From Lachnospiraceae bacterium EP-SM-12S-S03 (GTDB lineage: Bacteria; Bacillota; Clostridia; Lachnospirales; Lachnospiraceae): a DNA stretch of 64,000 nt. Of this stretch, positions 25,571 to 34,435 are shown in pieces. How positions within the stretch are numbered: position 1 is the first letter of the stretch; every line of letters begins with the position of its first letter. The stretch lies in contig JAJBSL010000006.1 of the NCBI GenBank assembly GCA_020540725.1, forward strand, positions 72,060 through 136,059. The letters are read 5' to 3'. The notes beneath the pieces were generated by a model. It had not been told where the DNA came from. It searched no databases and saw only the letters and a list, made by a program, of their open reading frames with translations. The position numbers and the translations under genes are program-made.

Positions 25571-26551
25571 TTATTTATCGCACAAATGGCATGCGACCAA
25601 ATGTCCATTACCAATATCATGAAGTAAAGGACACTTTTGTTTGCAAATATCAGATGCATACTTACATCTAGTATTGAAATAACAACCTTTCGGTGGATTC
25701 AAAGGACTAGGTACATCCCCAGCTAAAATTTCTCTCTTCATTTTCTTATCTACATCCGGTATTGGAATTGCTGATAACAATGCCTTAGTATACGGATGCT
25801 GTGGATGATTGTATAAATCATCTTTAGTAGCAACTTCTACAATTTTACCTAAATACATAACCGCAATTCTATCTGACACATATTTTACAACGCTAAGATC
25901 ATGTGATATAAATAAATATGTAAGCTTTTTAGTTTTTTTCAGATCTTGAATCAGATTAAGTACTTGCGCACGTACAGATACATCTAGCGCCGACACCGGT
26001 TCATCGCATACCACAAATTCAGGATCCAGAACTAATGCTCTTGCAATCACTATACGCTGCCGTTGTCCACCTGAAAATTCGTGCGGATACCGATTCATCA
26101 TATTTTCCGGCATACCCACTAATTCCATAATTTCTTTTACCTTTTGAATACGCTCCTTCTCTGTTCCGATCTTATACGCATCCAACGGGGCCTTGATCAA
26201 TTCTAATACTGTCATTCTAGGATTCAATGAAGCATATGGATCTTGAAAAATCAATTGCATTTTCCTTCTCATCTGACGCATTTCTTCTTTTCTCAATCCT
26301 GTAATATCTTCTCCCTTATAAAGGATTTGCCCTTCTGTCGGAGTAATTAATTGCAATATCGTACGACCAAGAGTGGATTTACCACATCCTGATTCACCTA
26401 CAACACCTATTGTTTCTCCTTCATAAATTTTAAGATTCACATTATCTACTGCATGGACAATTTTCTGAGGTTTTCCTAAAAGACTCTTTGACGTAACAAA
26501 TTCCTTTTTTACATCCTTAACCTCAACTAGTACATTATTGCTCTGCGCCAT
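25571..26551 (-). CDS. Peptide ABC transporter ATP-binding protein, OppF/DppF type
   Basis: 326 residues starting at the ATG whose first base (26551) is the last base of the preceding stop codon, a TAATG overlap showing tight translational coupling. Walker A is GESGCGKST, signature FSGGQRQRI, Walker B EFVVCDEPVSALD. The C-terminal peptide-transporter extension carries PPKGCYFNTRCKYA and CPLLHDIGNGHLVACH. It pairs with the OppD-type ATPase to drive the importer. Confidence 0.95.
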   Translation of the reverse strand: MAQSNNVLVEVKDVKKEFVTSKSLLGKPQKIVHAVDNVNLKIYEGETIGVVGESGCGKSTLGRTILQLITPTEGQILYKGEDITGLRKEEMRQMRRKMQLIFQDPYASLNPRMTVLELIKAPLDAYKIGTEKERIQKVKEIMELVGMPENMMNRYPHEFSGGQRQRIVIARALVLDPEFVVCDEPVSALDVSVRAQVLNLIQDLKKTKKLTYLFISHDLSVVKYVSDRIAVMYLGKIVEVATKDDLYNHPQHPYTKALLSAIPIPDVDKKMKREILAGDVPSPLNPPKGCYFNTRCKYASDICKQKCPLLHDIGNGHLVACHLCDK

Positions 26552-27534
26552 TACTCCACCCCCTCTGGTGCATATTTCCAGCAACGAACTTTTTGTTTAC
26601 CAACTTGATAAAGGTCAGGTTCTTTTTCTCTACACTTCTGGCAAGCTTCTGAACACCTTGTGCAAAATTTGCATCCCTTAGGCATTTCACTCAGATCCGG
26701 AACTGATCCCGGAATATTAAACAATCGCTCACTGGAATCTTGATCCAATCTTGGGATAGATTTTAATAAACCACATGTATATGGATGTAATGGATGTTTA
26801 AATATATCCTCTACACTTCCACATTCCAATTCTTTACCGGCGTACATTACCATAATATCATCCGCCATCTCTGCTACCACACCCATATCATGTGTAATCA
26901 ACATGATTGATTTATTTTCTTTCTCCTTTAATTCTTTCATTAATTCCAAAATCTGTGCCTGAATTGTAACATCCAATGCTGTAGTTGGTTCATCTGCTAT
27001 AAATAGGTCCGCATCACATGAAAGTGCCATTGCAATCATAACTCTCTGTCTCATACCACCGGAAAGTTGATGTGGAAATTCTTTCAGCCGCTGGGCTGGC
27101 GAAGGGATGCCAACTTTTGCCAGCATCTCTTCCGCTCTCTCCCATGCCTGCTTTTTATCCATCTTACTATGCGCGGTTATTGTTTCAGCAAGCTGCTTTC
27201 CAATTGTCATTACTGGATTTAAACCTGTCATTGAGTCTTGGAATATCATGGCAATCTCATTTCCACGTATTTGACGAATTTCTTTTTCAGAAAGTTTCGT
27301 CAAATCTTTGCCTTTAAATAGTATTTCTCCCGATGCTATTTTCCCGGTCTGCTTCGGAATTAATTTTAATATTGACATACTTGTCACAGACTTACCACAT
27401 CCAGATTCTCCAACGATTCCAAGCGTTTTTCCCTTTCCAATTGTAAATGAGACTCCATCAACTGCTGTAACTGTTCCGTTTTTACCCAAGAATTGTGTGA
27501 CGAGCTTTTTTACTTCAATCAAATTTTCGGACAT
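26551..27534 (-). CDS. Peptide ABC transporter ATP-binding protein, OppD/DppD type
   Basis: 327 residues. Walker A GESGCGKSVTSMS, signature LSGGMRQRVMIAMA, Walker B LFIADEPTTALD, then the oligopeptide-type C-terminus with GCKFCTRCSEACQKC, whose Cys cluster is typical of OppD proteins. It is the fourth gene of the five-gene transporter operon, 41 bases after the binding protein. Confidence 0.95.
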   Translation of the reverse strand: MSENLIEVKKLVTQFLGKNGTVTAVDGVSFTIGKGKTLGIVGESGCGKSVTSMSILKLIPKQTGKIASGEILFKGKDLTKLSEKEIRQIRGNEIAMIFQDSMTGLNPVMTIGKQLAETITAHSKMDKKQAWERAEEMLAKVGIPSPAQRLKEFPHQLSGGMRQRVMIAMALSCDADLFIADEPTTALDVTIQAQILELMKELKEKENKSIMLITHDMGVVAEMADDIMVMYAGKELECGSVEDIFKHPLHPYTCGLLKSIPRLDQDSSERLFNIPGSVPDLSEMPKGCKFCTRCSEACQKCREKEPDLYQVGKQKVRCWKYAPEGVE

Positions 27535-27575
27535 TTCAAATACCTCGCTTTTCGCATGGAAAATATCAAAACAGT

Positions 27576-29189
27576 TTATTTATTAACTTTCCATTCCCAT
27601 ACATTTTTGTTAATATTGTAATCGAGAACTCCCTCTCTAACATTTTCAATCTTATCACTATAAGCAAAAAGGTCATTTGTATGATACAAGAATGCCATAG
27701 GCATCTGATCGTAAAGTAACTGCTGATATTCATCATATACTTTTTTACGAGCTTCAAATGTAATTTCCTTTGCTCCTTCCTCTCCTTTAAGCCCGATTGC
27801 CGGATCGCTTAACTGTGCAAAGTTATTCATATACCCTACTGTTACGTTCGGTACAGACTCTGAAGGATCTACTGAACCGGCAGAACCAATGAAGCATAAA
27901 TCATAATCTCCATTACGAGCATTATTTAAAAGTGTCGGGAAATCAAGTGTCTGGATTTCTGTCTTAATTCCAATTTTTTCAAGATCCTGCTGAATCAGGA
28001 TTGCTGATTTTTCACGCACTTCATTACCTGTTGAAACAAGAACCTGAAGTTTACGGTTTGGATCCCAATTCACTTTTTTCATAATTTCTTTTGCTTTCTC
28101 AACGTTATATTCTGGCTGAATATTTTTATTACGATATGGATGGTCATCTGCAAGAGGTCCTATTGCAATACGGCCTTCTCCTTGTAACAACTGATCAACA
28201 ATAACCTGACGGTTAATTGCATAACTAATTGCATGTCTAACATCCTCTGTAAGATATTCTCTTGAAGTATTCATTGCCATATACTGATATCCATATGTAG
28301 GAACAGATTTTGCAACTACACCTTCGGCATTCTTAGCAGCTTCCCAATCTGCTAACGGGAGCTGTGTATTTCCTGAAAGGACATCAATTTCTCCACTCAT
28401 TAAACCGGAAAGTAAATTAGATGCCTGTACTTTCTTAAATACGAGTCTGTCAAAATCTGGTGCTTGTAAATAGTAATCTTTATTCGCAAGAAATTCTATA
28501 GAAACTCCTGATTCCATACTATCGAAAATACAAGGGCCTGATCCAATTGGTTTCTGCCAAAACGGATCGTTAGCTAAAGCTTCATCAGAAATTTCTGATA
28601 AAAGATGATGTGGAATAATAAAGAAGTCACGATTTACCAATGCATAAATAATCGACGGATCCATTGGTGTCTTTAATGTGAATTCTACTGTATGATCATC
28701 TAATGCTTTTACTTCAATACTATCTTTTGAAAGTTCACATCCTGTTTCATCTGTACCTGCAAAATACTGCATACGAATACGTCTTTGATAGAAATATTCT
28801 GAAGACGAAGCAACTTGAGCTGAATATACAACATCTTCTGCTGTTACAGGTTCACCATCATGCCATTTTGCATTTTTATTCAAATGATAAATAATCTTAT
28901 CCTGAGCTTCATTAGTTTCCCATGATTCTGCAAGACGTGGTCCAAATGTCCCATCTGTATTCAAAACCATAAGACGATCGAACATCAATTCATTCACATT
29001 ATCCGCACCAGCATTGGTCGTGTCCATAACCATAAATTTATCCCAATCGCCAGTCTGTGCAACCGTAACTACTTTTTCTCCGCCTTCTTGTTTTTTCTCT
29101 TTGCTAGGTGTTTTTCCACCACCACATCCCGAAAGTAATACGGCACCGGCAATGATCATTGCCATTACTTTTGTATACCTTTTTTTCAT
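27576..29189 (-). CDS. Peptide-type ABC transporter substrate-binding lipoprotein (family 5)
   Basis: 537 residues from the ATG at 29189 (GGAAGGAG upstream). The signal peptide ends in the lipobox LLSGC, so the mature lipoprotein starts at a Cys near residue 21. Family 5 features include NAKWHDGEPVTAEDVVYSAQ, IGSGPCIFD and AIGPLADDHPY. It is the receptor of the adjacent permease and ATPase set and decides the ligand. It differs considerably from the binding protein at 93-1661. Surrounding enzymes suggest peptides or cysteine conjugates, but nickel and other ligands cannot be excluded by sequence. Confidence 0.93.
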   Translation of the reverse strand: MKKRYTKVMAMIIAGAVLLSGCGGGKTPSKEKKQEGGEKVVTVAQTGDWDKFMVMDTTNAGADNVNELMFDRLMVLNTDGTFGPRLAESWETNEAQDKIIYHLNKNAKWHDGEPVTAEDVVYSAQVASSSEYFYQRRIRMQYFAGTDETGCELSKDSIEVKALDDHTVEFTLKTPMDPSIIYALVNRDFFIIPHHLLSEISDEALANDPFWQKPIGSGPCIFDSMESGVSIEFLANKDYYLQAPDFDRLVFKKVQASNLLSGLMSGEIDVLSGNTQLPLADWEAAKNAEGVVAKSVPTYGYQYMAMNTSREYLTEDVRHAISYAINRQVIVDQLLQGEGRIAIGPLADDHPYRNKNIQPEYNVEKAKEIMKKVNWDPNRKLQVLVSTGNEVREKSAILIQQDLEKIGIKTEIQTLDFPTLLNNARNGDYDLCFIGSAGSVDPSESVPNVTVGYMNNFAQLSDPAIGLKGEEGAKEITFEARKKVYDEYQQLLYDQMPMAFLYHTNDLFAYSDKIENVREGVLDYNINKNVWEWKVNK

Positions 29190-29214
29190 AACTTTTTCTC
29201 CTTCCACTAAAAAA

Positions 29215-30120
29215 TTATTTTTTTATTTTCATTTTTGAATCCAACGCATCTCTAATTCCATCGCCAATAAAGTTAATACTACAAACCGTAAGAATTAACA
29301 ATATTCCAGGCGGAATCCAAAGCCACGGTTTAGACGATAGCACAGTAATGGATTGTGCTGCATATAATATATTCCCCCATGATGCTTGTGGAGGCTGAAC
29401 TCCCATTCCCAAAAAGCTCAATGCAGATTCCTGTATAATTGCCTGCGCTGTACGGAAAGTAAAATTAATTAAAATAGGAGCAAACGCATTTGGAATAATA
29501 TATTTAATTAGTATAGCCAAATCTTTCGTTCCTACCGCTTTCGCAGATTCCACATACTCTTTTTCCCTTACAGATAAGACATTACCATATATCAGCTTAG
29601 CAAAATCAGTCCATCCCAACACTCCGATCACCAGTGTAACCGTCCAAACTGACGGGCCAATCAACGACACTAAAACAAGAATCAGTATCATAGATGGAAA
29701 TGACATAAATATGTCTGCGGCTCTCATAACAATCGTTTCCCATATTCCTTTGTAGTATCCTGCTAATAAGCCTAATGGAACTCCAATACAAAGACTGATA
29801 ATTGCTGAAAGTAATCCTACCAGAAGCGAAACACGTCCACCATATATTAACCGAGCAAATACATCTCGTCCTGTATCATCCGTTCCTAAGAAATGTTCCG
29901 CACTAGGTGCTGCTCCGAACGCTTGTATATCTGATGTATAAGGATCCAGTTTCATTACAACCGGAAGAATTACCACGAGAAGCACTTCCAGAAGAATGAT
30001 AGCAAGACCTAACATAGCTAATTTATGCGCCGTAAACCGTTTCAATACATCTCTATAATACGAGTCTTTTTTTACAATTCGATCACTCGAGTCCCTTTTT
30101 ACAGCTATTGTTTCTGACAT
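29215..30120 (-). CDS. Peptide ABC transporter permease, OppC/DppC type
   Basis: 301 residues with an N-terminal tail, one membrane helix (about 30-55), the OppC_N segment with HFLGTDDTGRDVFARLIYGG near 95, and five further helices. The EAA loop that contacts the ATPases is visible in VESAKAVGTKDLAILIKYI. AAGGAG precedes the ATG by eight bases. It is the second gene of the operon. Confidence 0.95.
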   Translation of the reverse strand: MSETIAVKRDSSDRIVKKDSYYRDVLKRFTAHKLAMLGLAIILLEVLLVVILPVVMKLDPYTSDIQAFGAAPSAEHFLGTDDTGRDVFARLIYGGRVSLLVGLLSAIISLCIGVPLGLLAGYYKGIWETIVMRAADIFMSFPSMILILVLVSLIGPSVWTVTLVIGVLGWTDFAKLIYGNVLSVREKEYVESAKAVGTKDLAILIKYIIPNAFAPILINFTFRTAQAIIQESALSFLGMGVQPPQASWGNILYAAQSITVLSSKPWLWIPPGILLILTVCSINFIGDGIRDALDSKMKIKK

Positions 30121-30185
30121 CCTTTTATCTCCTTTTGTTACAACATTGTCAGTTTAATTTTTTATTATTTATTTTCCAGATAAAT

Positions 30186-31139
30186 TTAACGACTTTCTCT
30201 AATCTTTGGATCTAACAGACCATATGCAATGTCTGTTAAGACATTTCCGATCAAAACTGCCGCCGCAATAATTACTGTAATTCCCATAACCATTGGATAA
30301 TCTCTGGAATTAATAGATTGTACCATTAAACTTCCAAGTCCTGGCCAACTAAATACTTGTTCTGCCACAACAGCTCCACCAAACATAAATGGAATCATCG
30401 TACTTAAAACGGTAACAACAGGGATTAATGCATTTCTAAATCCATGAACAATAACCACTTTTGACTCTACTATTCCTTTTGCTCTTGCAGTTCTAATGTA
30501 ATCTTCATTGAAGATTTCCATCATGCTGCCTCTTGTCTGTCTTAAGATACTTCCAATATTAAATACCGTAAGAACCAAACAAGGCAAAATCAAATGTTGT
30601 AATGCTGAAGCTAGCGTATGCACTCCCGCATCATACATTCCTCCCATAGGTAATACTTTCAATTTAACTGCAAAAATATAAATCATAACAAGACCTGTAA
30701 AGAAAGTAGGTGTTGAAGCTCCTACAAACGCAAATCCTGATGAAATATAATCCCATGCTGAGTATGGTTTATATGCAGACATAATTCCGAGAGGTACTGC
30801 AATCAAAATTGATAAAATTGTTGATGAAATGGTAAGTATTAATGTAGGTCCAAGTTTTTCCAACACCTGTTCTAATACCGGAAGACTATTTCTATAGGAA
30901 ATTCCAAGATTTCCCTGTAGCATAGCTGCAAGCCAACGAAAATATTGTACAATCGCAGGATCATCCAATCCCATCTGCGCTTCCAACGCTTTCATTGTTT
31001 CTTCTGTTGCCATAGGATCTGCCATAAGCATTTCTAAGGGACTTCCAGGCGCCATTTCCGATATGAGATAAACAAGTACAGTTATTCCGAAAAATGTAAG
31101 GATTACTCCAAACAGACGTTTTACTATGTACTTAAACAT
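30186..31139 (-). CDS. Peptide ABC transporter permease, OppB/DppB type
   Basis: 317 residues, first gene of the transporter operon. The classic start KYIVKRLFGVILTFFGITVL is the first helix, followed by PGSPLEMLMADP, GNLGISYRNSLPV and six helices in total. The EAA loop is YIRTARAKGIVESKV. Its promoter (31228-31256) has the palindromic operator exactly over the -10 box. The ribosome site is GGAGG 12 bases upstream of the ATG, rather long. Confidence 0.95.
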   Translation of the reverse strand: MFKYIVKRLFGVILTFFGITVLVYLISEMAPGSPLEMLMADPMATEETMKALEAQMGLDDPAIVQYFRWLAAMLQGNLGISYRNSLPVLEQVLEKLGPTLILTISSTILSILIAVPLGIMSAYKPYSAWDYISSGFAFVGASTPTFFTGLVMIYIFAVKLKVLPMGGMYDAGVHTLASALQHLILPCLVLTVFNIGSILRQTRGSMMEIFNEDYIRTARAKGIVESKVVIVHGFRNALIPVVTVLSTMIPFMFGGAVVAEQVFSWPGLGSLMVQSINSRDYPMVMGITVIIAAAVLIGNVLTDIAYGLLDPKIRESR

Positions 31140-31223
31140 GTTGTCTATCTACCTCCTTATCTCTTATCTCATTTTAGTTTCAATCATCCGTGTGCCAAAC
31201 TTTTGATATATTATTGTTATATC

Positions 31224-31256
31224 ACTGATATTATCAGTATTCAACAAAAACGTCAA
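31224..31256 (-). promoter_or_regulatory. Promoter of the transporter operon with palindromic operator over the -10
   Basis: On the minus strand TTGACG (31256-31251), a 17-base spacer and TAATAT (31233-31228) form a good promoter. A perfect 15-bp palindrome ACTGATA-T-TATCAGT (31224-31238) covers the -10. Nineteen bases including it (31218-31236) recur identically at 35822-35840 ahead of the cysteine desulfidase operon. FCD-type GntR proteins bind such palindromes, and one is encoded at the end of this operon. Confidence 0.72.
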
Positions 31257-31354
31257 TATTTTATTTGTAATTTTTATTTTTTTGTATATATTATACATTT
31301 CTTCAATTCTTAATTGTACATATTCCCAATTTCACTTAATATTTTGAATAAACA

Positions 31355-31383
31355 TTGACTAATTCCGATATATGTGCTTTACT
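31355..31383 (+). promoter_or_regulatory. Possible promoter for the ATC-hydrolase-like gene
   Basis: TTGACT (31355-31360), 17 bases, TTTACT (31378-31383). A second possibility is TTGAAA (31417-31422) with TATGTT (31440-31445). The rest of the AT-rich gap 31140-31484 holds the operator described above and no reading frame. Confidence 0.4.
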
Positions 31384-31484
31384 AAATTTAAGTTATTCTT
31401 GTGTGCCTGACTAAATTTGAAATTAATTGTTATATTTTATATGTTAACTATATTTTAAATTTAATCAAAAAGGAGAACTTAAAA

Positions 31485-31982
31485 ATGTCAATCAAACATA
31501 ATGAACCAAAAAATACTGACGCAGCAACAATGGCTTGTAGAGGAGCTGTAGAACATCGTGCTACATGGATGGCACTTCTTTATGAACAAGCAAAAAAGCA
31601 AGGAGCTGATGCTGAAAAGATGTGTCGTGAAGCAATTCGAAAATGCGGTCATATTCATGGCGAGACTATGTACAAGCCGAAATGCGAAGATCCAACAAGT
31701 GCTGCCGATTTTGGTAATGTATTTTTTAGTGGACAGGGTGCCAAAAATATGGAAATCGATATTCTGGAAGCAACTCATGATGATTTAGTTGCTGAATTCC
31801 ATCAGTGTCCACTCGTACAGGCATGGGAAAAGCTTGGATACGAAGGAAAAGAATTAGAGTTACTTTGCGATATGGCAATGGATGGTGATCGTGGTATTGC
31901 CGATCAGATGGGACTTACACTTGATATTGAAAAAACAATTGCTGCTGGAGATGGATGTTGTCACTTACATTTCCATAAATAA
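31485..31982 (+). CDS. L-2-amino-thiazoline-4-carboxylic acid hydrolase-like protein
   Basis: 165 residues from the ATG at 31485 (AAGGAG at good spacing), although the frame stays open upstream to 31401. It resembles the ATC hydrolase family (Pfam PF14196): a helical first half, then EIDILEATHDDLVAEFHQCP, EKLGYEGKELELLCDMAMDG and a C-terminus ending in GCCHLHFHK. The best-known members open the thiazoline ring of ATC to give N-carbamoyl-L-cysteine, but the family is broad and the reaction here is not proven. Cys-rich and His-rich ends could bind metal. It is divergent from the transporter operon, sharing a 345-base control region, and is followed by pepT. Confidence 0.75.
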   Translation: MSIKHNEPKNTDAATMACRGAVEHRATWMALLYEQAKKQGADAEKMCREAIRKCGHIHGETMYKPKCEDPTSAADFGNVFFSGQGAKNMEIDILEATHDDLVAEFHQCPLVQAWEKLGYEGKELELLCDMAMDGDRGIADQMGLTLDIEKTIAAGDGCCHLHFHK

Positions 31983-32007
31983 TTTTCATATTTAATACAT
32001 GAATAAT

Positions 32008-32038
32008 AAGCTGCTTCCATTTATGGACAGCAGCTTTT
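32008..32038 (+). terminator. Hairpin between the ATC-hydrolase-like gene and pepT
   Basis: AAGCTGCT (32008-32015) pairs with AGCAGCTT (32029-32036), extended by TCCA/TGGA inside, followed by TTTCT. It probably ends most transcripts after the first gene. Confidence 0.75.
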
Positions 32039-32072
32039 CTAATTATAAAAAATATAATGATAGGTGATTATT

Positions 32073-33311
32073 TTGAATATAAAAGAAAGATTTTTAACTT
32101 ATATTAATTTTGACACACAGTCAGACAGTTGTAACCCATTATCTCCATCTACTTCCAAGCAACTGGTATTCGCCAAATACCTTACAGAAGAACTTAAAAA
32201 TATAGGAGTAGAAGACACTCAGATGGATCAATACGGATATGTCTATGCACATATTCCAGCTTCAGAAGGATGTACCTCCTCTCCTTTGGCACTTATTGCA
32301 CATATGGATACTGCTCCTGACATGAGTGGTGCTAACATCTCCCCACGCGTTATTACGAATTATAACGGAGAAAATATTGTACTCAATAAAGAAAAAAATA
32401 TTGTAACAAGTGTTTCTACTTTCCCAAGTTTAAAAAATTTCATCGGACAAGATTTGATCGTTACTGATGGAACAACACTTCTTGGTGCCGATGATAAAGC
32501 TGGAATTGCCGAGATTATAACCTTGGCAGAATACCTTATAAGCAATCCTCAGCATCCTCATCCTCAAATCTGCATTCTTTTTACTCCCGATGAGGAAATT
32601 GGGCGTGGAACAGATCATGTAGATTTAAAAAAATTAGGAGCATCTATTGGTTATACTATAGATGGTGGAATTTTAGGTGAATTTTCATATGAAAATTTCA
32701 ATGCAGCGGATGTAGAAGTAACAATTCATGGTATTTCTGCGCATCCAGGATATTCTAAAGGCGTTTTAAAAAATTCCATGCTAATTGCTATGGAATTTCA
32801 CAATTTATTACCAGTTTATGAAACACCAGAGTGTACACAGAACCGTGAAGGTTTCTTCCACTTAAACCATATTGAAGGTTGTGCCGAAAAATCTTCGATG
32901 AAATATCTTTTACGAGATCATAATTATAGTTCTTATCAGAAAAGACAACAACTCATTAAAAATGCTGCTGATTTTCTCAATAAAAAATATGGAAAAGATA
33001 CGATCGAGATTAAAATTACAGAAAGTTATCTTAATATGTATGAAAAAATCAAAAGTCGCCCGGATTTAATAAATCATGCTCTTACAGCTATGGAAGAAGC
33101 CCAAATTACTCCTCTTGTAAATCCAATCCGCGGCGGAACTGATGGAGCCAGACTCTCTTATATGGGATTGTTATGTCCAAACTTATGCACAGGAGCTCAA
33201 AACGGTCACGGACGTCATGAATTTGTTTCTATTCAATCTATGGAAAAAATTGTAGAAATATTGAAAAATCTTGTTTCTCTTTTCTACGATGGAAATAACA
33301 TGGGTAATTAA
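32073..33311 (+). CDS. pepT: Peptidase T (tripeptide aminopeptidase)
   Basis: 412 residues if translation begins at the TTG at 32073, which has AGGTGAT five bases upstream; a GTG at 32064 is the alternative. M20B zinc aminopeptidase that removes the N-terminal residue of tripeptides. Active-site segments are ALIAHMDTAPDMSG near 80, LLGADDKAGIAEI near 135, ILFTPDEEIGRGTDHVD near 175 and NPIRGGTDGARLS near 355. It probably completes digestion of peptides brought in by the neighbouring transporter. A terminator follows at 33341-33388. Confidence 0.94.
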   Translation: MNIKERFLTYINFDTQSDSCNPLSPSTSKQLVFAKYLTEELKNIGVEDTQMDQYGYVYAHIPASEGCTSSPLALIAHMDTAPDMSGANISPRVITNYNGENIVLNKEKNIVTSVSTFPSLKNFIGQDLIVTDGTTLLGADDKAGIAEIITLAEYLISNPQHPHPQICILFTPDEEIGRGTDHVDLKKLGASIGYTIDGGILGEFSYENFNAADVEVTIHGISAHPGYSKGVLKNSMLIAMEFHNLLPVYETPECTQNREGFFHLNHIEGCAEKSSMKYLLRDHNYSSYQKRQQLIKNAADFLNKKYGKDTIEIKITESYLNMYEKIKSRPDLINHALTAMEEAQITPLVNPIRGGTDGARLSYMGLLCPNLCTGAQNGHGRHEFVSIQSMEKIVEILKNLVSLFYDGNNMGN

Positions 33312-33340
33312 TATTTACATCATTTTTATTCCTTTATCAG

Positions 33341-33388
33341 AAAACTCCGAAAAGATTTATTTATCATTAAAATTCTTTTCGGAGTTTT
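33341..33388. terminator. Terminator after pepT
   Basis: AAAACTCCGAAAAGA (33341-33355) pairs perfectly with TCTTTTCGGAGTTTT (33374-33388); T-rich sequence follows. The next gene is convergent. Confidence 0.85.
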
Positions 33389-33454
33389 CCATTTTATTTT
33401 CTAATATTAATTTTTATCATACTGTAAACTATTTTACTTCTATTGCAGACATAT

Positions 33455-34423
33455 CTATCTGTATTGTCTGGCAGCATTGACTGCCATTTTCACTTTTTCT
33501 AAGTCTTGCTCTGTTGCAAGCGTGCAATCAGCCCCTAAAATAAATCCTTTACTTCCAATAGAATTGACGATACTTCTGACTTCTTCCTCAATTTCTTTTT
33601 CAGTCCCATCAATCAGAACACCACTTCTATTCGGTAATCCACCCATAATTGTCTTTCCTTCAAAAAGTTCTTTCCCTTCTTGCAAACTATATGGCGCTTC
33701 ATATACTCCCCAGTTTATAACATCCGCATGTTCTGCATATTCACGATATCTTTTCATATTCAAACCATCTTTACAAATATGTAAAAAACAATATCCCCCA
33801 GCTTCTTTGATAGCATCCATAATTTGTAAGTCAAATGGTTTTATCCATTTTTCAAATTCCTCATCTGTGAAAAAACAACTTTCTCCACCTAACGCTGCAT
33901 AGTAAACAGCATCTACTCCTGCCTCGATATATGCTTTCGCTAAATCACAAAGTACATTGGTTATTCTCTGCATTGCTGAAAGCATTTTTTCTTCATCCCA
34001 ACGTAAAAAGTCCACTTGCATTTGTCTTGCCGCATAATAATTAATACCGGCCTGTTCAATTGGATGAATACCCGAAGCACAAATTCCATGTAATGTCCCC
34101 ATTGTAAATACGTCTTTTTCACAACCTTCAAGGACTGCTTTGGTTAATTCTATCTGTCTTTTCATAAAGTCATCATTTAATGTCATTTCTGGAATCAATC
34201 TATCGTAGTCTTCCGGTGAATGTATTCTCCCAAAAACCGGAATTAAATTTTCATTCATTATTTTACAGATGTCTGTATCTGTTTCTTTAAAGAAGTTCAA
34301 ATGTGCCTTTACACATGCTTCACCTGTCTTCTTATCCTGTGGAAAATGGAGCGAAAAGCTAGATGGTATCCCTTCTGTTTCTCTTTTTTCAATTGCTGCA
34401 ATTACACGTTCTTTTTTTGTCAT
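33455..34423 (-). CDS. Uroporphyrinogen-decarboxylase-family protein (methyltransferase-type, MtaA/CmuA-like)
   Basis: 322 residues of the UroD superfamily. It lacks a heme pathway context and resembles the branch that moves methyl groups between corrinoids and thiols. Visible segments are GIPSSFSLHFPQ near the start, CASGIHPIEQAG, YYAALGGESCFFTDEEFEKW, FLHICKDGLNMKRY near 215 and GGLPNRSGVLIDG near 260, with the His and Cys of the middle segments candidate zinc ligands. It is 12 bases downstream of the cysteine desulfidase gene and shares its promoter, so a role with thiols or methylated sulfur compounds is attractive. The actual substrate is unknown. Confidence 0.8.
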   Translation of the reverse strand: MTKKERVIAAIEKRETEGIPSSFSLHFPQDKKTGEACVKAHLNFFKETDTDICKIMNENLIPVFGRIHSPEDYDRLIPEMTLNDDFMKRQIELTKAVLEGCEKDVFTMGTLHGICASGIHPIEQAGINYYAARQMQVDFLRWDEEKMLSAMQRITNVLCDLAKAYIEAGVDAVYYAALGGESCFFTDEEFEKWIKPFDLQIMDAIKEAGGYCFLHICKDGLNMKRYREYAEHADVINWGVYEAPYSLQEGKELFEGKTIMGGLPNRSGVLIDGTEKEIEEEVRSIVNSIGSKGFILGADCTLATEQDLEKVKMAVNAARQYR

Positions 34424-34435
34424 AACTTTCTCCTT